This document shows positions 45,756 through 54,955 of a stretch of 64,000 bases of DNA, in pieces. The DNA is from Streptomyces sp. NBC_00654 (GTDB taxonomy: Bacteria > Actinomycetota > Actinomycetes > Streptomycetales > Streptomycetaceae). Location of the stretch: NCBI RefSeq assembly GCF_026341775.1, contig NZ_JAPEOB010000002.1:1-64000 (forward strand). The letters run 5' to 3'. The position numbers and the translations under genes are program-made. The notes under the pieces were generated by a model. It ran no database searches. It saw only the letters and a list, made by a program, of their open reading frames with translations, and was not told where the DNA came from. Numbering within the stretch: position 1 is the first letter of the stretch; each line of letters starts with the position of its first letter.

Positions 45756-46760
45756 TCAACTCGCCGGGACCAGCGCCAGCGCCTCGTTCAGGTGATGCTC
45801 GGCGACCCTTCGCATGAACTCCCGGTCGGGGAAGTCCCCGTCGAGCAGGCGCAGAGGGCCGGCTGTCAGCGACAGATGCTGGGTGAGTTTGTAGAGCGCG
45901 AGGCGGTCCTCGTCGAGGCCGTCCACCGCCAGTTGCTGGTACTGGCTGTGGGAATGGCGGAGGCGTAGGAACACGTGCTCCCACTCGACGTCGAAGTACA
46001 GCAGGTTCTCGATGTCGATCACGACGGGATGGCCGTCCCGGTCGACCATGACGTGGTCCAGGCCCAGCTCGCCGTGGACGACGGAGTACTCGGCGCGCGG
46101 CCGCACCGTCGCGGTCAGCTGACGCAGCTGCTCCTCCAGCTGATCGCGGGCGTCGGCGATCCTGTGGTCGCGCGCGGTCGCCTCGGCGAGGCAGCGCAGC
46201 GCGAAGGCGAGCGCTGCCTGCTCGCACGAGGCCGACCGTGATGTGCCGCCCGCGTCGATCAGGGCGACCTTGCCGAAGGACGGTGCCCGGTGGCCGCGCA
46301 TCATCGCCAGGCTCTCAGTAAGGCGCGTCATCGTCGGCTCCGCGGCGCGCGGGTCGCGGTTGCGCAGGTCCATCAGCTTCTCGCCGGGCACGTCCTCGAC
46401 GATCGCGAGGTCGGCCGGGTAGTGGATGCGGTCACGATCGGCCAGGTGGATCCTTAGAACCCGAAGGCCCAGCGCCCCCAGCCGCGCGTGCGCGGCCTCG
46501 AACAGGTCGAGCCCGATGCCGGGCGAGAACGGGTCGGCGAGGTCGCCGTCGTGCTCGGTGGCCGGCCAGTAGTTCTCGGAGTCCTCCCACAGATAGGCGA
46601 TCGCCGTCATGGCGTCGTCCATCGTCAGCCGATAGACGCCCTTCGTGGTGCCGCCCGCCAGTCGCTCGACCGCCTCCAGCCGTCGCCCGCCGCCCAGCGC
46701 GGCCCGCGCCGCACCCGCCAACTGATCCCGCGTCACTTTCTTCGGTGCCACGCCCGCGAC
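45756..46760 (-). CDS. APH/choline-kinase-fold phosphotransferase with altered catalytic motif
   Basis: About 334 residues from GTG 46760 (46751 also possible). N-lobe: VERLAGGTTKGVYRLTMDDA, TAIAYLWEDSENYWPATEHD; a central lysine-poor region; C-lobe: EYSVVHGELGLDHVMVDRDG and PVVIDIENLLYFDVEWEHVF. Typical APHs have H-G-D-x-x-x-x-N and D-F-E; here the presumed catalytic Asp is Glu, the Asn is His, and D-x-E is kept as DIE. The same HGEL...DHV form occurs in other actinobacterial family members as I recall, so it is a subgroup trait and not damage. The substrate is unknown; antibiotic phosphorylation should not be assumed. Confidence 0.8.
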   Translation of the reverse strand, partial: VAGVAPKKVTRDQLAGAARAALGGGRRLEAVERLAGGTTKGVYRLTMDDAMTAIAYLWEDSENYWPATEHDGDLADPFSPGIGLDLFEAAHARLGALGLRVLRIHLADRDRIHYPADLAIVEDVPGEKLMDLRNRDPRAAEPTMTRLTESLAMMRGHRAPSFGKVALIDAGGTSRSASCEQAALAFALRCLAEATARDHRIADARDQLEEQLRQLTATVRPRAEYSVVHGELGLDHVMVDRDGHPVVIDIENLLYFDVEWEHVFLRLRHSHSQYQQLAVDGLDEDRLALYKLTQHLSLTAGPLRLLDGDFPDREFMRRVAEHHLNEALALVPAS

Positions 46761-47028
46761 CCGCCTTCCGCCCTGATAACTGGGGCAGCCTACGCGAGTC
46801 ATCGTTCATCGCCGAACGAATTGATCCGAAGGTGTCCATGCATGATTCAAGAACGGGCACCAGGTGGCAAGCCATCCCATGCGCTGACGTCATTTCTCGG
46901 GTTCTGGCTCAGGTTGTGAGGTTGCGTGGTCCGTGCACTGTGAGTAACGACTGAACTCCCTGGGGCGGCCAGGTACGTTGCCTCAAAACGAACAGTGGCA
47001 TGCGTGGTTGGACCGATGGTTCGTGGCT

Positions 47029-47999
47029 GTGAATAAGATCTCGTTCCGGCTGGAGGAGCTGTTGTTCCCGTCGATCGCGGACGTCGCGGTGCTGTCGGTA
47101 GACGTGACCATCGCGATAGTGCGTGTTGATGTGCGGTGTACCGCAACTGGTGCCTCATGTCCGGGTTGTGGGGCATGGTCAGCCAAGGTGCACGGCTCCT
47201 ACCTGCGATTTCCCGATGATGTTCCGAGCGCGGGAAGAAGCGTGATTCTCCAGTTGCGGGTCCGCCGGTTCACCTGCGGGAACGTTGAGTGCGAACGTCG
47301 CACGTTCGTCGAGCAGATACCCGGCCTGACCCGGAGAAACGGTCAGCGGACCGAGCGGCTCCGCTCGACCCTGACCTCGATCGGTCTTGCCCTGGCTGGC
47401 CAGGCCGGTGCGCGCCTGGCTGCCATCGTGGGCGGGGCGGTCAGCCGCAGCACAGTCCTGCGACTGGTCGACGCGCTTCCCGAACCGGAGGTGCCCGCTC
47501 CGCGGGTGGTCGGCGTCGACGAGTGCGCCACCCGCAAGGGCCGCCACTACGGGACCGTTCTTGTGGACGTCGAGACCCGCCGGCCCATCGACCTGTTGCC
47601 TGCCCTGGAGTCGTCGACCCTGGCTGCGTGGCTGGCCCAGCGGCCCGGAATCGAGGTGGTCTGCCGGGACCGCGCGCCGTTCTTCGCCGAAGGCGCCGCC
47701 GTCGGCGCCCCGCAGGCCGTGCAGGTCGCAGACCGGTGGCACCTCTGGCACAACCTCAGTGAGGCACCGAGCGGAGCATCGCCCAGCACCGCCGATGCCT
47801 GCGTGTCCTGGTGCCCGAGACACCTGAAACACCCGAGACGGAGCCAAGGCCTGTGCATGAGTCCTCCGACTCGCCCTGGCCGACCGGCCATCGGTTCGCC
47901 GGCCGAACCCTGACCGTTCACGCCACGGTCCACGCCCTGGCGGAGGCGGGGCACAGCCGTCGCGCGATCCATCGGCAGCTCGGCATGACCAGCCGATGA
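47029..47999 (+). pseudogene. ISL3-family transposase, frameshifted and truncated
   Basis: GTG 47029 ([20 protein letters not shown]). Zinc-finger region with [17 protein letters not shown] and [20 protein letters not shown], then the catalytic domain [20 protein letters not shown] (first Asp), [15 protein letters not shown] (second Asp motif D-R-(W/F)-H). A base is lost near 47765; the next frame gives [12 protein letters not shown] and [31 protein letters not shown], stop. The C-terminal part with the Glu is missing. Confidence 0.8.
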
Positions 48000-48229
48000 A
48001 CCTCGGCGGCCACGAAACACCCCTGGACTTCATCGACCGCTGCGCCGGCAAGGGAACACTGATCGCCGATGACCTCGACGCAACCCTGCGCCGGGAAGTC
48101 CAGTCCCTGGCGATCTGGTGGAACGGACAGGATCCCCCACCGACCGGTATTCGCTTCGTCGCGCGCGAGGTCTACCGCCACCTCATCAGCGCATTCACCG
48201 GCGCACCCCCGCCGTCACCTACAGCTTGA
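47996..48229 (+). CDS. Hypothetical protein or fragment
   Basis: 77 residues from ATG 47996: ETPLDFIDRCAGKGTLIADD, LDATLRREVQSLAIWWNGQD, PPPTGIRFVAREVYRHLISA. It looks like genuine coding sequence. It starts within the stop of the ISL3 remnant, so the real N-terminus was probably cut off by the IS. Unrecognised. The stretch 48230-48590 holds no gene. Confidence 0.35.
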   Translation: MNLGGHETPLDFIDRCAGKGTLIADDLDATLRREVQSLAIWWNGQDPPPTGIRFVAREVYRHLISAFTGAPPPSPTA

Positions 48230-48590
48230 CCTGATGGAAAGCGTGCCGACGTGCTCCCGGGCCCCGCCGGAATCGGACGGCACGCTCTGCCTCCGCGTGA
48301 CGCGGGGCAGCGACACCCCCGGGAGCGCATTGGCCCTGCCTGACGGTGTCAGTTACATGCCCAGTCGGTGTACTGAATCCGGTACCGGATCAGCACGCCC
48401 GCTCCTGAGGTGCCTCGCGGACATCGAGAAATCCGATCCCGGCACACCGGGCGTCAGCCGTTCGGACTTCCGGCCATGTCCGGCGCAGTCGCGGCCGCGT
48501 GGACAGGTCCGGAGCGGAGCGGGGCTGTCACCGGTCTGTGGTCGTGGCGGAATCTTGCAGCGGGTCCGGGCAGGGCGGGATGTGTTCCGA

Positions 48591-48800
48591 TCAGGATGAG
48601 TCGGAGTGCGCAAGCAAGCTGCGAGCGGCGGCCAGAGCGTTCAGCTCGTCGCGGGTGCCGGTCAGGACACAGAGGGTGTAGACGACGCCCTCGATCCCGG
48701 GGTTGGTTGAGGATCCCGGGCAGGGTGCATCGAGACTCTGAAGCTTGTCGTAGCGGTGGACCAGCTCACGCACGACTTCGGGGTCGGCTTTCAGTGCCAT
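48591..48800 (-). CDS. DUF5133 domain protein
   Basis: 69 residues from ATG 48800: MALKADPEVVRELVHRYDKL, GIEGVVYTLCVLTGTRDELN, ALAAARSLLAHSDSS. The VxxLVxxYxxL and DVAYTLCVxTGTRD pattern is that of the Streptomyces family DUF5133. Function unknown. The upstream 48801-49325 has no gene and includes an unusually AT-rich stretch. Confidence 0.85.
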   Translation of the reverse strand: MALKADPEVVRELVHRYDKLQSLDAPCPGSSTNPGIEGVVYTLCVLTGTRDELNALAAARSLLAHSDSS

Positions 48801-49039
48801 GTGCCCTCCTCGGGTCCGGTGGCGTCGGGCGTCTCTCCGATGGTGCGGTGTCGGCCCGGACCTCGCCACCGTAGACGGACATCGTTCAGGGAAAGGCGAT
48901 GCGCCGACCGGGTGACCGGTTGCGCGACCTCGCGGTTGCCCCGGACCTCCTGCTTGTCCGCGAAAGACGGAGATGGGATTGCATCGAGGTTTAGGAACAT
49001 GCGGAGGGTGAACGTTCTTACCGGGGCACATGGTTGCTA

Positions 49040-49215
49040 AATTTTGCCCGAGGCTGCTCCTGTTCGATACATACCCTTCCTTTTCGTGTCCGTTTTCGCG
49101 ATGTAAATTAAATTCCATGAGTGGAATTCTTTATTTTCTTCTCATTTCACTTCCGACCACCCTCTTCCTTTCTCGCGTTTCCGTGAATATCTTTCCTTGC
49201 AAATTCCGTGCAGCA
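49040..49215. other. AT-rich non-coding stretch
   Basis: Around 55-60% A+T (for example GTAAATTAAATTCCATGAG, TTCTTTATTTTCTTCTCATT) in a window otherwise near 30% A+T. It lies 110-285 bp upstream of the HAD gene. No gene is seen; a promoter region or foreign insert is possible. Confidence 0.7.
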
Positions 49216-49325
49216 GTGGCGGGAATTCTCCTGCCTGCAGGCAGTCCGAAGACGGCAGCGTTCTGAGCCCTCCGTCTCACTGTTCGGGTTCACCGGGCTG
49301 CACGAATTCGCGAAGGAGGCAGGAA

Positions 49326-50024
49326 GTGCTGGAATCCAGAGGAAAAACATGGTCCCCCAGAGCAGTCGTGTTCGACTGCGATGGAACCCTGATGGACAGT
49401 GAGAAGCACTGGGTGGACGCCCGCAAGCAGGTTCTCAATGAATACGGAGTTGTCCCGGACAGGAAGTTCTGGGAACTGTCGCAGGGAATCCACTACACCG
49501 AGTGCGGGAGGCTCATGGCGCAGGTGGCCAGGCGTAAAGAACTGGCGTCGCAGATGACGGATCAGCTGCTGGGCGCGTTCCGGATGCTGGCTTCCGCCGA
49601 GCCGGTGACGTGTCTCGGCGCGTCGGCGGTGGTGGAGGCCGCAGCCGGAAAGCTGCCGCTCGCGGTGGCCAGCAACTGCCCCGGGGACGTGGTGGAGGCC
49701 TGCCTGAGTTCGGCGGGGCTCCTCGGGCACTTCCGCCACGTTGTGGTGCCGGTCGGCCGGATGCGGCCCAAGCCCCATCCCGACGTGTACACCCGCGCGG
49801 CGGACCTGCTGGGTGTGGAACCCGCCCAGTGCCTGGCCATCGAGGACTCGCTGTGCGGGATCCAGTCCGCTGTGCACGCAGGGATGCCTGTCGTCGGTGT
49901 CGGCGCGGGTTCTTCTCCTGAGTGCGCCGCCCTCGCCGACGCCTGGGTCGAGTCCCTGGAGGACGAGGTACTGGCCGCCTGGATCGCAAGCTGGGGCAAC
50001 CGGGACCAGGCGACCACGGGCTGA
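49326..50024 (+). CDS. HAD-superfamily phosphatase/phosphomutase (beta-phosphoglucomutase-like)
   Basis: 232 residues from GTG 49326, preceded by an excellent ribosome-binding site (GAAGGAGGCAGGAA). Motif I VVFDCDGTLMDSEKHW (nucleophile and acid Asp), cap domain with GIHYTECGRLMAQVARRKEL, motif II VASNCP, motif III RMRPKPHPDVYTRAADLLG (Lys), motif IV AIEDSLCGIQSAVHAGMPVV. Complete HAD-IA (GS) enzyme, acting on small phosphorylated metabolites in the cytoplasm. It converges with the dihydroxyacetone kinase gene, 37 bp apart. Confidence 0.9.
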   Translation: MLESRGKTWSPRAVVFDCDGTLMDSEKHWVDARKQVLNEYGVVPDRKFWELSQGIHYTECGRLMAQVARRKELASQMTDQLLGAFRMLASAEPVTCLGASAVVEAAAGKLPLAVASNCPGDVVEACLSSAGLLGHFRHVVVPVGRMRPKPHPDVYTRAADLLGVEPAQCLAIEDSLCGIQSAVHAGMPVVGVGAGSSPECAALADAWVESLEDEVLAAWIASWGNRDQATTG

Positions 50025-50061
50025 GGGCACCAGTATTCCCGCACCCGGGGCACCGGAAGGC

Positions 50062-51813
50062 TCACCCTGGTGCGGGAGTTCGCGATTCCCCGAGGTCTTC
50101 GGCGCGGGTGACCTCGGCGGGGTCGGGCAGATCGGCGGCCGGGCCCGGTTCGTGGACACGCGCCAGCGCGATGAGGACGAGGGCGATCGCGACCGCGCCA
50201 GGATCGGGCTGCCCGGTGCCGTGGGCCCCGGTGTAACTGGCCCTGCCTCGGCGGGCGGGAAGTGCCGCGCTGGCGAGGGCGCCGTCGATGGCTGCCCGCG
50301 CCGCACTGGTCACCGGCTGGTGGTGGCTGCCCGGTGACGCGGCCGTGAGGGATATGGCCGCGGGGGCGAGCGCGTCGAGCAAAGTACGGTCACCGGGCAC
50401 CGCACCGCCAATGGCGCTGATGCGGGTGAGCGCCTGCTGAAGGGCGGCGGCAAGATGGGGGATATCGGGCGGGGTGTGGTCGGCAGCAGGCTCCAGAGCG
50501 GTGAACAGGAGGCCGAACAGAGGGCCGCTGGAGCCGCCGACACGGTCACGGAACGTTGCGGCGAGCGCGGCTGTGCCCGCGAGCCGGTTCTCGCAGGCAC
50601 ACTGCACGGCGGCAGTGACGCCACCGCAGAAGTTGTCGCCGAAATCACCGTCCCCCGCCGCCTGGTCGAGGGCGGTGAGGTCTGCGTGCGCCGCCAGACA
50701 TATCCGGTGCAGTTCGTCCAGGAAGGCGCCTCCGGCTCGGGACCCGGCGGGCGTGGCGTGAAGGGGAGCTCGGCCGAACCCCTCCGGAGGTTCGAGGAAC
50801 ACGCCGCCGGAGTTCGCCGGGCCGGGGAGGCACAGCGGTGTGTCTGCGGGTGCCGTCCACAGCTCCAGCCATCCCGGGGCCAGACGGGTGAGGGTGATGC
50901 TGAACCCTGCCATGTCCAGTGCGGTGGCGTAGACGCCCGTAGCCAGGGAGCGTACCGGTACCCCGCGTGCGGTCAGGTTCAGGTGGACCAGCGCACTGAT
51001 CGCCCTCAGCTCCAGCTCTCCCGTCCCTCCCAGCCCCGATATCACGGCGATGACCCCGTCCCCGGCCCGCGGAAGATCGGCCAGCAGCTCGTCGAGCATG
51101 CAGCCGACGGTGTCTTCGACCGGACGGGAGGCAGTGACGGTGCGGGCAGCCCGTTCGCCATGGATCCCGACGCCGTAGTCCAGAGCGCCCGGCGGCAGAG
51201 CGAACGCGGGCGACCTGAGCGCCGGGGACGTGTGGGCGCGTGCGCAGACGGCGAGGCTCCGCGTGGCGGCCACCACCTGGGTACCCAGCCCGGTCAGATC
51301 CTCCAGGTCCGCGCCCCGGTCGGCCATCGCCCCCAGCATCTTCTCCACCACCAGCACGCCGCCCGTCCCGCGCCGCCCCGCCGCCGTGCACGCGGTGGCG
51401 AGATCGTCGTCGACCACCACCTCGTCCACCCTGATCCCGGCGGCTCGGACCCGCTCCGCCGCGAGAGCGAAGTTGATCCGGTCCCCGGTGTAATTCTTCA
51501 CGATCAGCAGAACACCGCCACGCGAGCCAACCGCGGCGGCGGCCAGGGCTCCCGCTTCCACCTGAGCTCCTGTCGGAGAGGTGAACACCGGGCCCGGCAC
51601 CACGGCGTCCACGCCACCGCGCCCCAGCAGTCCGCCGTCGAGTGGCTCGTGTCCGGCGCCGCCCCCGGCCACCAGCGCCACCTTCCGTCCCGGGGCGGGC
51701 CGGGTCGCCAGCATGTACAGCGGGTCCGGACACACCCCGATCCCCGGATGGGAAAGCGCCAGCCCCTGGCATCCCGTCAGGACCGCCTCGCGATCAGGAA
51801 GGAAGAAGCTCAT
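50062..51813 (-). CDS. Fused dihydroxyacetone kinase (DhaK-DhaL)
   Basis: 583 residues from ATG 51813; the upstream in-frame extension is not coding-like. DhaK half (1-330): ALVAGGGAGHEPLDGGLLGR, LIVKNYTGDRINFALAAERV and the substrate-linking His in DYGVGIHGERA. DhaL half (about 380-570): ALDQAAGDGDFGDNFCGGVT (Mg/ATP-binding Asp cluster), GGSSGPLFGLLFTALEPAAD, GDRTLLDALAPA, GAHGTGQPDPGAVAIALVLI. This is the ATP-dependent single-chain type that phosphorylates dihydroxyacetone (some members also act on triose analogues). DGDFGDN has Phe where many have His or Thr. The stretch 51814-52206 upstream is gene-free. Confidence 0.9.
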   Translation of the reverse strand: MSFFLPDREAVLTGCQGLALSHPGIGVCPDPLYMLATRPAPGRKVALVAGGGAGHEPLDGGLLGRGGVDAVVPGPVFTSPTGAQVEAGALAAAAVGSRGGVLLIVKNYTGDRINFALAAERVRAAGIRVDEVVVDDDLATACTAAGRRGTGGVLVVEKMLGAMADRGADLEDLTGLGTQVVAATRSLAVCARAHTSPALRSPAFALPPGALDYGVGIHGERAARTVTASRPVEDTVGCMLDELLADLPRAGDGVIAVISGLGGTGELELRAISALVHLNLTARGVPVRSLATGVYATALDMAGFSITLTRLAPGWLELWTAPADTPLCLPGPANSGGVFLEPPEGFGRAPLHATPAGSRAGGAFLDELHRICLAAHADLTALDQAAGDGDFGDNFCGGVTAAVQCACENRLAGTAALAATFRDRVGGSSGPLFGLLFTALEPAADHTPPDIPHLAAALQQALTRISAIGGAVPGDRTLLDALAPAAISLTAASPGSHHQPVTSAARAAIDGALASAALPARRGRASYTGAHGTGQPDPGAVAIALVLIALARVHEPGPAADLPDPAEVTRAEDLGESRTPAPG

Positions 51814-52206
51814 CTGGACCTCCAGGGGCGAGCGCCTCACAGGAACGGTCCCCACGGGCCACTTCCCGACAACCAGTTGCCGGGCCTGCAGAACCAGCCG
51901 CCCAGGGGGACATCGCGGAACCCCATTGTCGCCTCCGGCAGGCCTGCCGCAACACGAACGGGTCTCAACGAGAACCCCGCTCGTCGCGCACTGTCCGCGC
52001 GTGACAGTCTGCGCGGCCCCACAGGAGTGGCCGCGGGGAGAGCCCTCGGCCGGCCCGCCTCGCTGCGCCTCTCGACCTGCGCACCCGGGTGATTCAGCAG
52101 GACGACCCGTGCCAGGCGGCGAACGGAACGTCAACGCCACGACCCGTCGACTCAAAGAGCATTTTGTCCTGGCAGGGCTGTTTGATGACTCGGGCGACGA
52201 AGTAGC

Positions 52207-52490
52207 GTGGACCAGGCGATCGCGCGTGTGACGATCGCGGCACTGCTCACACTGGCACGCGGCGAGAGCGGGCAGCTGAGCCCCATCCCGTCGGCCTTGG
52301 ACACGCCGCCAGGGACGCCCTGGCAGACCTGGCCGATGAGACCCGGACGGAGGGCATCAGGATCGCCGCCACCCAGGGATCCGCCCCGGTCGCGGGCGAC
52401 CCCTCACTGCTCTGGCAGATTGCACTACCCCTATCCGCGTGGTTGGGCGAGGGCGTCGCGGAAGTAGCTCATGGGCACAGCAACCGCTAA
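52207..52490 (+). pseudogene. Hypothetical protein, frameshifted
   Basis: DQAIARVTIAALLTLARGES, GQLSPIPSALDT, then one frame over AARDALADLADETRTEGIRI, AATQGSAPVAGDPSLLWQIA, LPLSAWLGEGVAEVAHGHSN, stop at 52488-52490. The joined protein of about 95 residues looks natural. Its stop overlaps the ATG of the next gene (TAATG). Unrecognised; could be the rest of the carrier protein of the possible toxin that follows. Confidence 0.4.
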
Positions 52491-52783
52491 TGAGTGTCGG
52501 AACGAACTTGATGTCGCCGTTTGTCCGGCAACGCGAACAAGCTGGAAACATAGAGGATCCGGTAGGGCAACGGATCGGTAAGGGCATCAGCTTCGACCCG
52601 AGAATGGACTTGTTGACGATCAGCGTGCCCGTCGCGGGATTTGGCGGCTCCCTCGGGCGGAAGTGGGTGAAGGACGGTCCGCAAGGTGTCGCTGTCGGCA
52701 ACGTCGTGCACATCCGGCTGAAGTTCACCAAGGGGCACGCCAAGCCCAGGACCTGGGTCGTCTACACCGCCTATCCGGAGTAA
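52490..52783 (+). CDS. Possible RNase A-like toxin domain (CdiA-CT type), orphan
   Basis: 97 residues from ATG 52490: SVGTNLMSPFVRQREQAGNI, then RMDLLTISVPVAGFGGSLGR, VGNVVHIRLKFTKGHAKPRT, WVVYTAYPE, stop. The strand pattern and the (V/L)xTAYP ending resemble C-terminal RNase A-like toxin domains of polymorphic toxins; this rests on motif memory only. No signal or delivery domain is present. A small gene follows 2 bp later, as an immunity gene would. Alternatively just a hypothetical beta-rich protein. Confidence 0.35.
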   Translation: MSVGTNLMSPFVRQREQAGNIEDPVGQRIGKGISFDPRMDLLTISVPVAGFGGSLGRKWVKDGPQGVAVGNVVHIRLKFTKGHAKPRTWVVYTAYPE

Positions 52784-52785
52784 AC

Positions 52786-52921
52786 ATGACATACGAAACC
52801 GGTCTCGCCTGGCTGGTACGACGTGGCGGTCGACACGAGCAGCCTCGACGCGTTCGTGGCGCTCGGCAAAAGGTTCGGATACCCCGACCCGCTGGTAGAG
52901 GAAGGCCTCAACCAGCGCTGA
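52786..52921 (+). pseudogene. Small gene after the toxin-like ORF, frameshifted
   Basis: MTYETGLAWLV from ATG 52786, then one frame over WYDVAVDTSSLDAFVALGKR, FGYPDPLVEEGLNQR, stop at 52919-52921. Two bases after the toxin-like stop codon. Acidic and short, as immunity proteins often are, but truncated. Inferred role only. Confidence 0.35.
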
Positions 52922-52986
52922 GGAGGTTGGGGCGGGCGGGGCAGAAGAGCCGGGTACCCGCCTCGCCCGGGCCAGCACACGTATAC

Positions 52987-53028
52987 CTCTGGGGCGTCCC
53001 CCGCAGTAGTGCGGGGAACGCCCCAGAG
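52987..53028 (+). terminator. Long hairpin terminator
   Basis: Arms CTCTGGGGCGT/ACGCCCCAGAG outside and CCCCGCA/TGCGGGG inside, loop GTAG. It is followed by the GAGACCCCGGGCACCCGGG segment that resembles the HA-family hairpins. Confidence 0.75.
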
Positions 53029-53182
53029 AGACCCCGGGCACCCGGGTTTCGTGCTGTCGGCGCCGTGTGTACGGGCGTCATCGGACAGCGGCAAGGCCGG
53101 CAGGCCCGCCCGGCCGGGGCAGGGCTGGCCGTGTGCGCGGAGCAGGCGGGCTGGAGGGCGAGGCGGACGGCGCACCGTCTGC

Positions 53183-53563
53183 TCAGCCTGTGGGCGCCCG
53201 GGGGTGCAGGTGTTGGTGGGCGGCGTGTTCCTGTTCCATGGCGCGGTGCAGGTGCCACAACGTTACGGCGGGAAGCAGGCCGCCGAGCCGGGCGGCCGCC
53301 CTCAAATCCTCGACCGCACCGGTCAGAAGGGTCCTGGCCGTGTGCCCGGTCTCGCCGGCCCGGGCGGGAACATCAGCAGCGGCCGCTTCGAGGAGATCGG
53401 CCAGCTCGGCGATACCCGGATCCTCCGGCACCTCCCCACCCCACCCCGCCGTCGCGTCACCGAGCTGGGCAATGCGACGGCCACGCCTCGCCGCCAGACG
53501 TAAGGAAACAACCCCGTTGATCACAGAGACATCGTCCCCCACCACCCGAACACGAGAACACAA
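53183..53563 (-). CDS. Hypothetical helical protein
   Basis: 126 residues from ATG 53563: MCSRVRVVGDDVSVINGVVS, GIAELADLLEAAAADVPARA, LTGAVEDLRAAARLGGLLPA. Mainly helical and acidic-basic mixed; codon pattern looks real. No family recognised. Antisense frames across it are Arg-rich shadows. Confidence 0.45.
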   Translation of the reverse strand: MCSRVRVVGDDVSVINGVVSLRLAARRGRRIAQLGDATAGWGGEVPEDPGIAELADLLEAAAADVPARAGETGHTARTLLTGAVEDLRAAARLGGLLPAVTLWHLHRAMEQEHAAHQHLHPRAPTG

Positions 53564-53984
53564 AACCGTCAGCAGACGATGGTCCGGTCCAGAGCGGCCG
53601 CTGAACCCCGGCTGAGAACTCTCGCTTTCGCGACAACGACCGGCCCGTGGCCGTTGCCCACGTCAGGCACGTCGGCCCGGGAGCCTGAATCGTCCAATCG
53701 GATGGCTCCCTTCGCGTCCCTTGGACGATCCCTGCCCGCTGACGGATCGCTGAGGCCGACATGGACCGCTGAACCGCGTGACACCGGGTGGCGCGGTTCG
53801 GTACTGCGGCCAGCAGGGGGGATCGCGGCACCGGCCGAACAGCTCGCGGACCGCCCCTGGCGCGGGCGCGGGCGCGCCGGGCTGGGTGCGGCAGGCGGGT
53901 TGGGCGCTGTCCAACGACCGTGTCAGGGCTGTCTCTTCGGTCGCGGGCGGAGCCAGGGGTGATGGCTGCGGGCAGAGCCCGGTT

Positions 53985-54420
53985 GTGTGCGGGAGCGGGG
54001 TCTCGGCCGGGTCGGGGCATGTCCGGAGAGCCTTCATGTAGTACCGCTGTGCGAGGCCGTCTTCACGCTCGTCCATCGCCATGTACCCGGTGAGGCAGAG
54101 GTGGTCCGCGGCCGCCGCCGGCATCGCCTGCCGTACCGGCTCCGACGCCCGCGCTTTGAGGTGCGGGACGGATTGTGTTGACGAGGAATGCGGCCGCCAT
54201 CGGCCGGGCCATGCGGCCGCCGTACTCGTCATCCAGGGTGCTGATGCGCTCCGTCATCGCGACCACCGTCTCGAACTTCGGCCATGCCGATGCGGGCGTG
54301 CGGGTCGACATCCAGCCGGGACAGGCGCGCGTCGGTCTCCTGCCATCCGGGCACCGCGAGCGCCGCCGAGTACACGACGCCCCTGATCACGGTCCGCCTC
54401 GACGGGTCCATATCCGTCCT
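53985..54420 (-). pseudogene. XRE-type regulator (TPR-like C-terminal region), frameshifted
   Basis: Minus strand, three frames in order: MDPSRRTVIRGVVYSAALAV, RLSRLDVDPHARIGMAEVRD; then AMTERISTLDDEYGGRMARP, MAAAFLVNTIRP; then KARASEPVRQAMPAAAADHL, CLTGYMAMDEREDGLAQRYY, MKALR. These segments line up with the C-terminal repeat region of the large Streptomyces XRE-family regulators, which lack only the N-terminal HTH here. At least two indels. Non-functional. Confidence 0.6.
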
Positions 54421-54539
54421 CCCCAGATCCGTCAGCCCTGCCACCGTATCCGCTGGCTCGGCCGTCAGGTCAGGGCCAGCGGTGAACCCGGCTTCGTGTG
54501 AGTGCCTGACGGTGAGTCGGGGCGTGGCGCTGGTTGGGC

Positions 54540-54740
54540 TTCGGGCCGGTGCTCAGGCTGCGGCGGGCTGGTCGGCGGCGCCGGTGACCTCGCGCCGGTC
54601 TACCGCCGCCGCGATCTGCGGGCCAACGGCGTGTTGTACCTGCGCGGGTTACTGATGCCGGGCGTTGCGGGCAACTGCTGGTCGATCGCGGAGGCAGTCG
54701 GCCTGCCCTGCACAGTGACGCCTACGATCACCTCGTCCCC
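54540..54740 (+). pseudogene. IS701-like transposase, N-terminal fragment
   Basis: DLAPVYRRRDLRANGVLYLR, GLLMPGVAGNCWSIAEAVG: similar to the IS701 start (F...R...YLRGLLxP...NxWxxAExxG). Then the frame degrades. Weak, single-region evidence. Confidence 0.35.
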
Positions 54741-54955
54741 CTCCTGGATGTCGGGACGGGCGACAGGTCGCGCACATGGGTGGGGCGGCGTCGCGTGCCG
54801 ATGGGCGGCACCTGGCGGCGTTGTCACCGGTCGTTACCCCTCGCCTCGCTCCTTCCTCCACCCCACCCATGCGCGCGCCCTTTCAATCGGACGGAAAGCA
54901 ACCTTCCGGACCTGCCGTAGGGAGGCCCGGGGCACGGTGCGATGATGACCCCGCC

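Noticed and set aside
50455-52092. 545-residue plus-strand frame antisense to the dihydroxyacetone kinase
   Set aside because: Gln/Arg/Gly-rich shadow of a GC-rich gene; the minus strand has complete DhaK and DhaL motifs.
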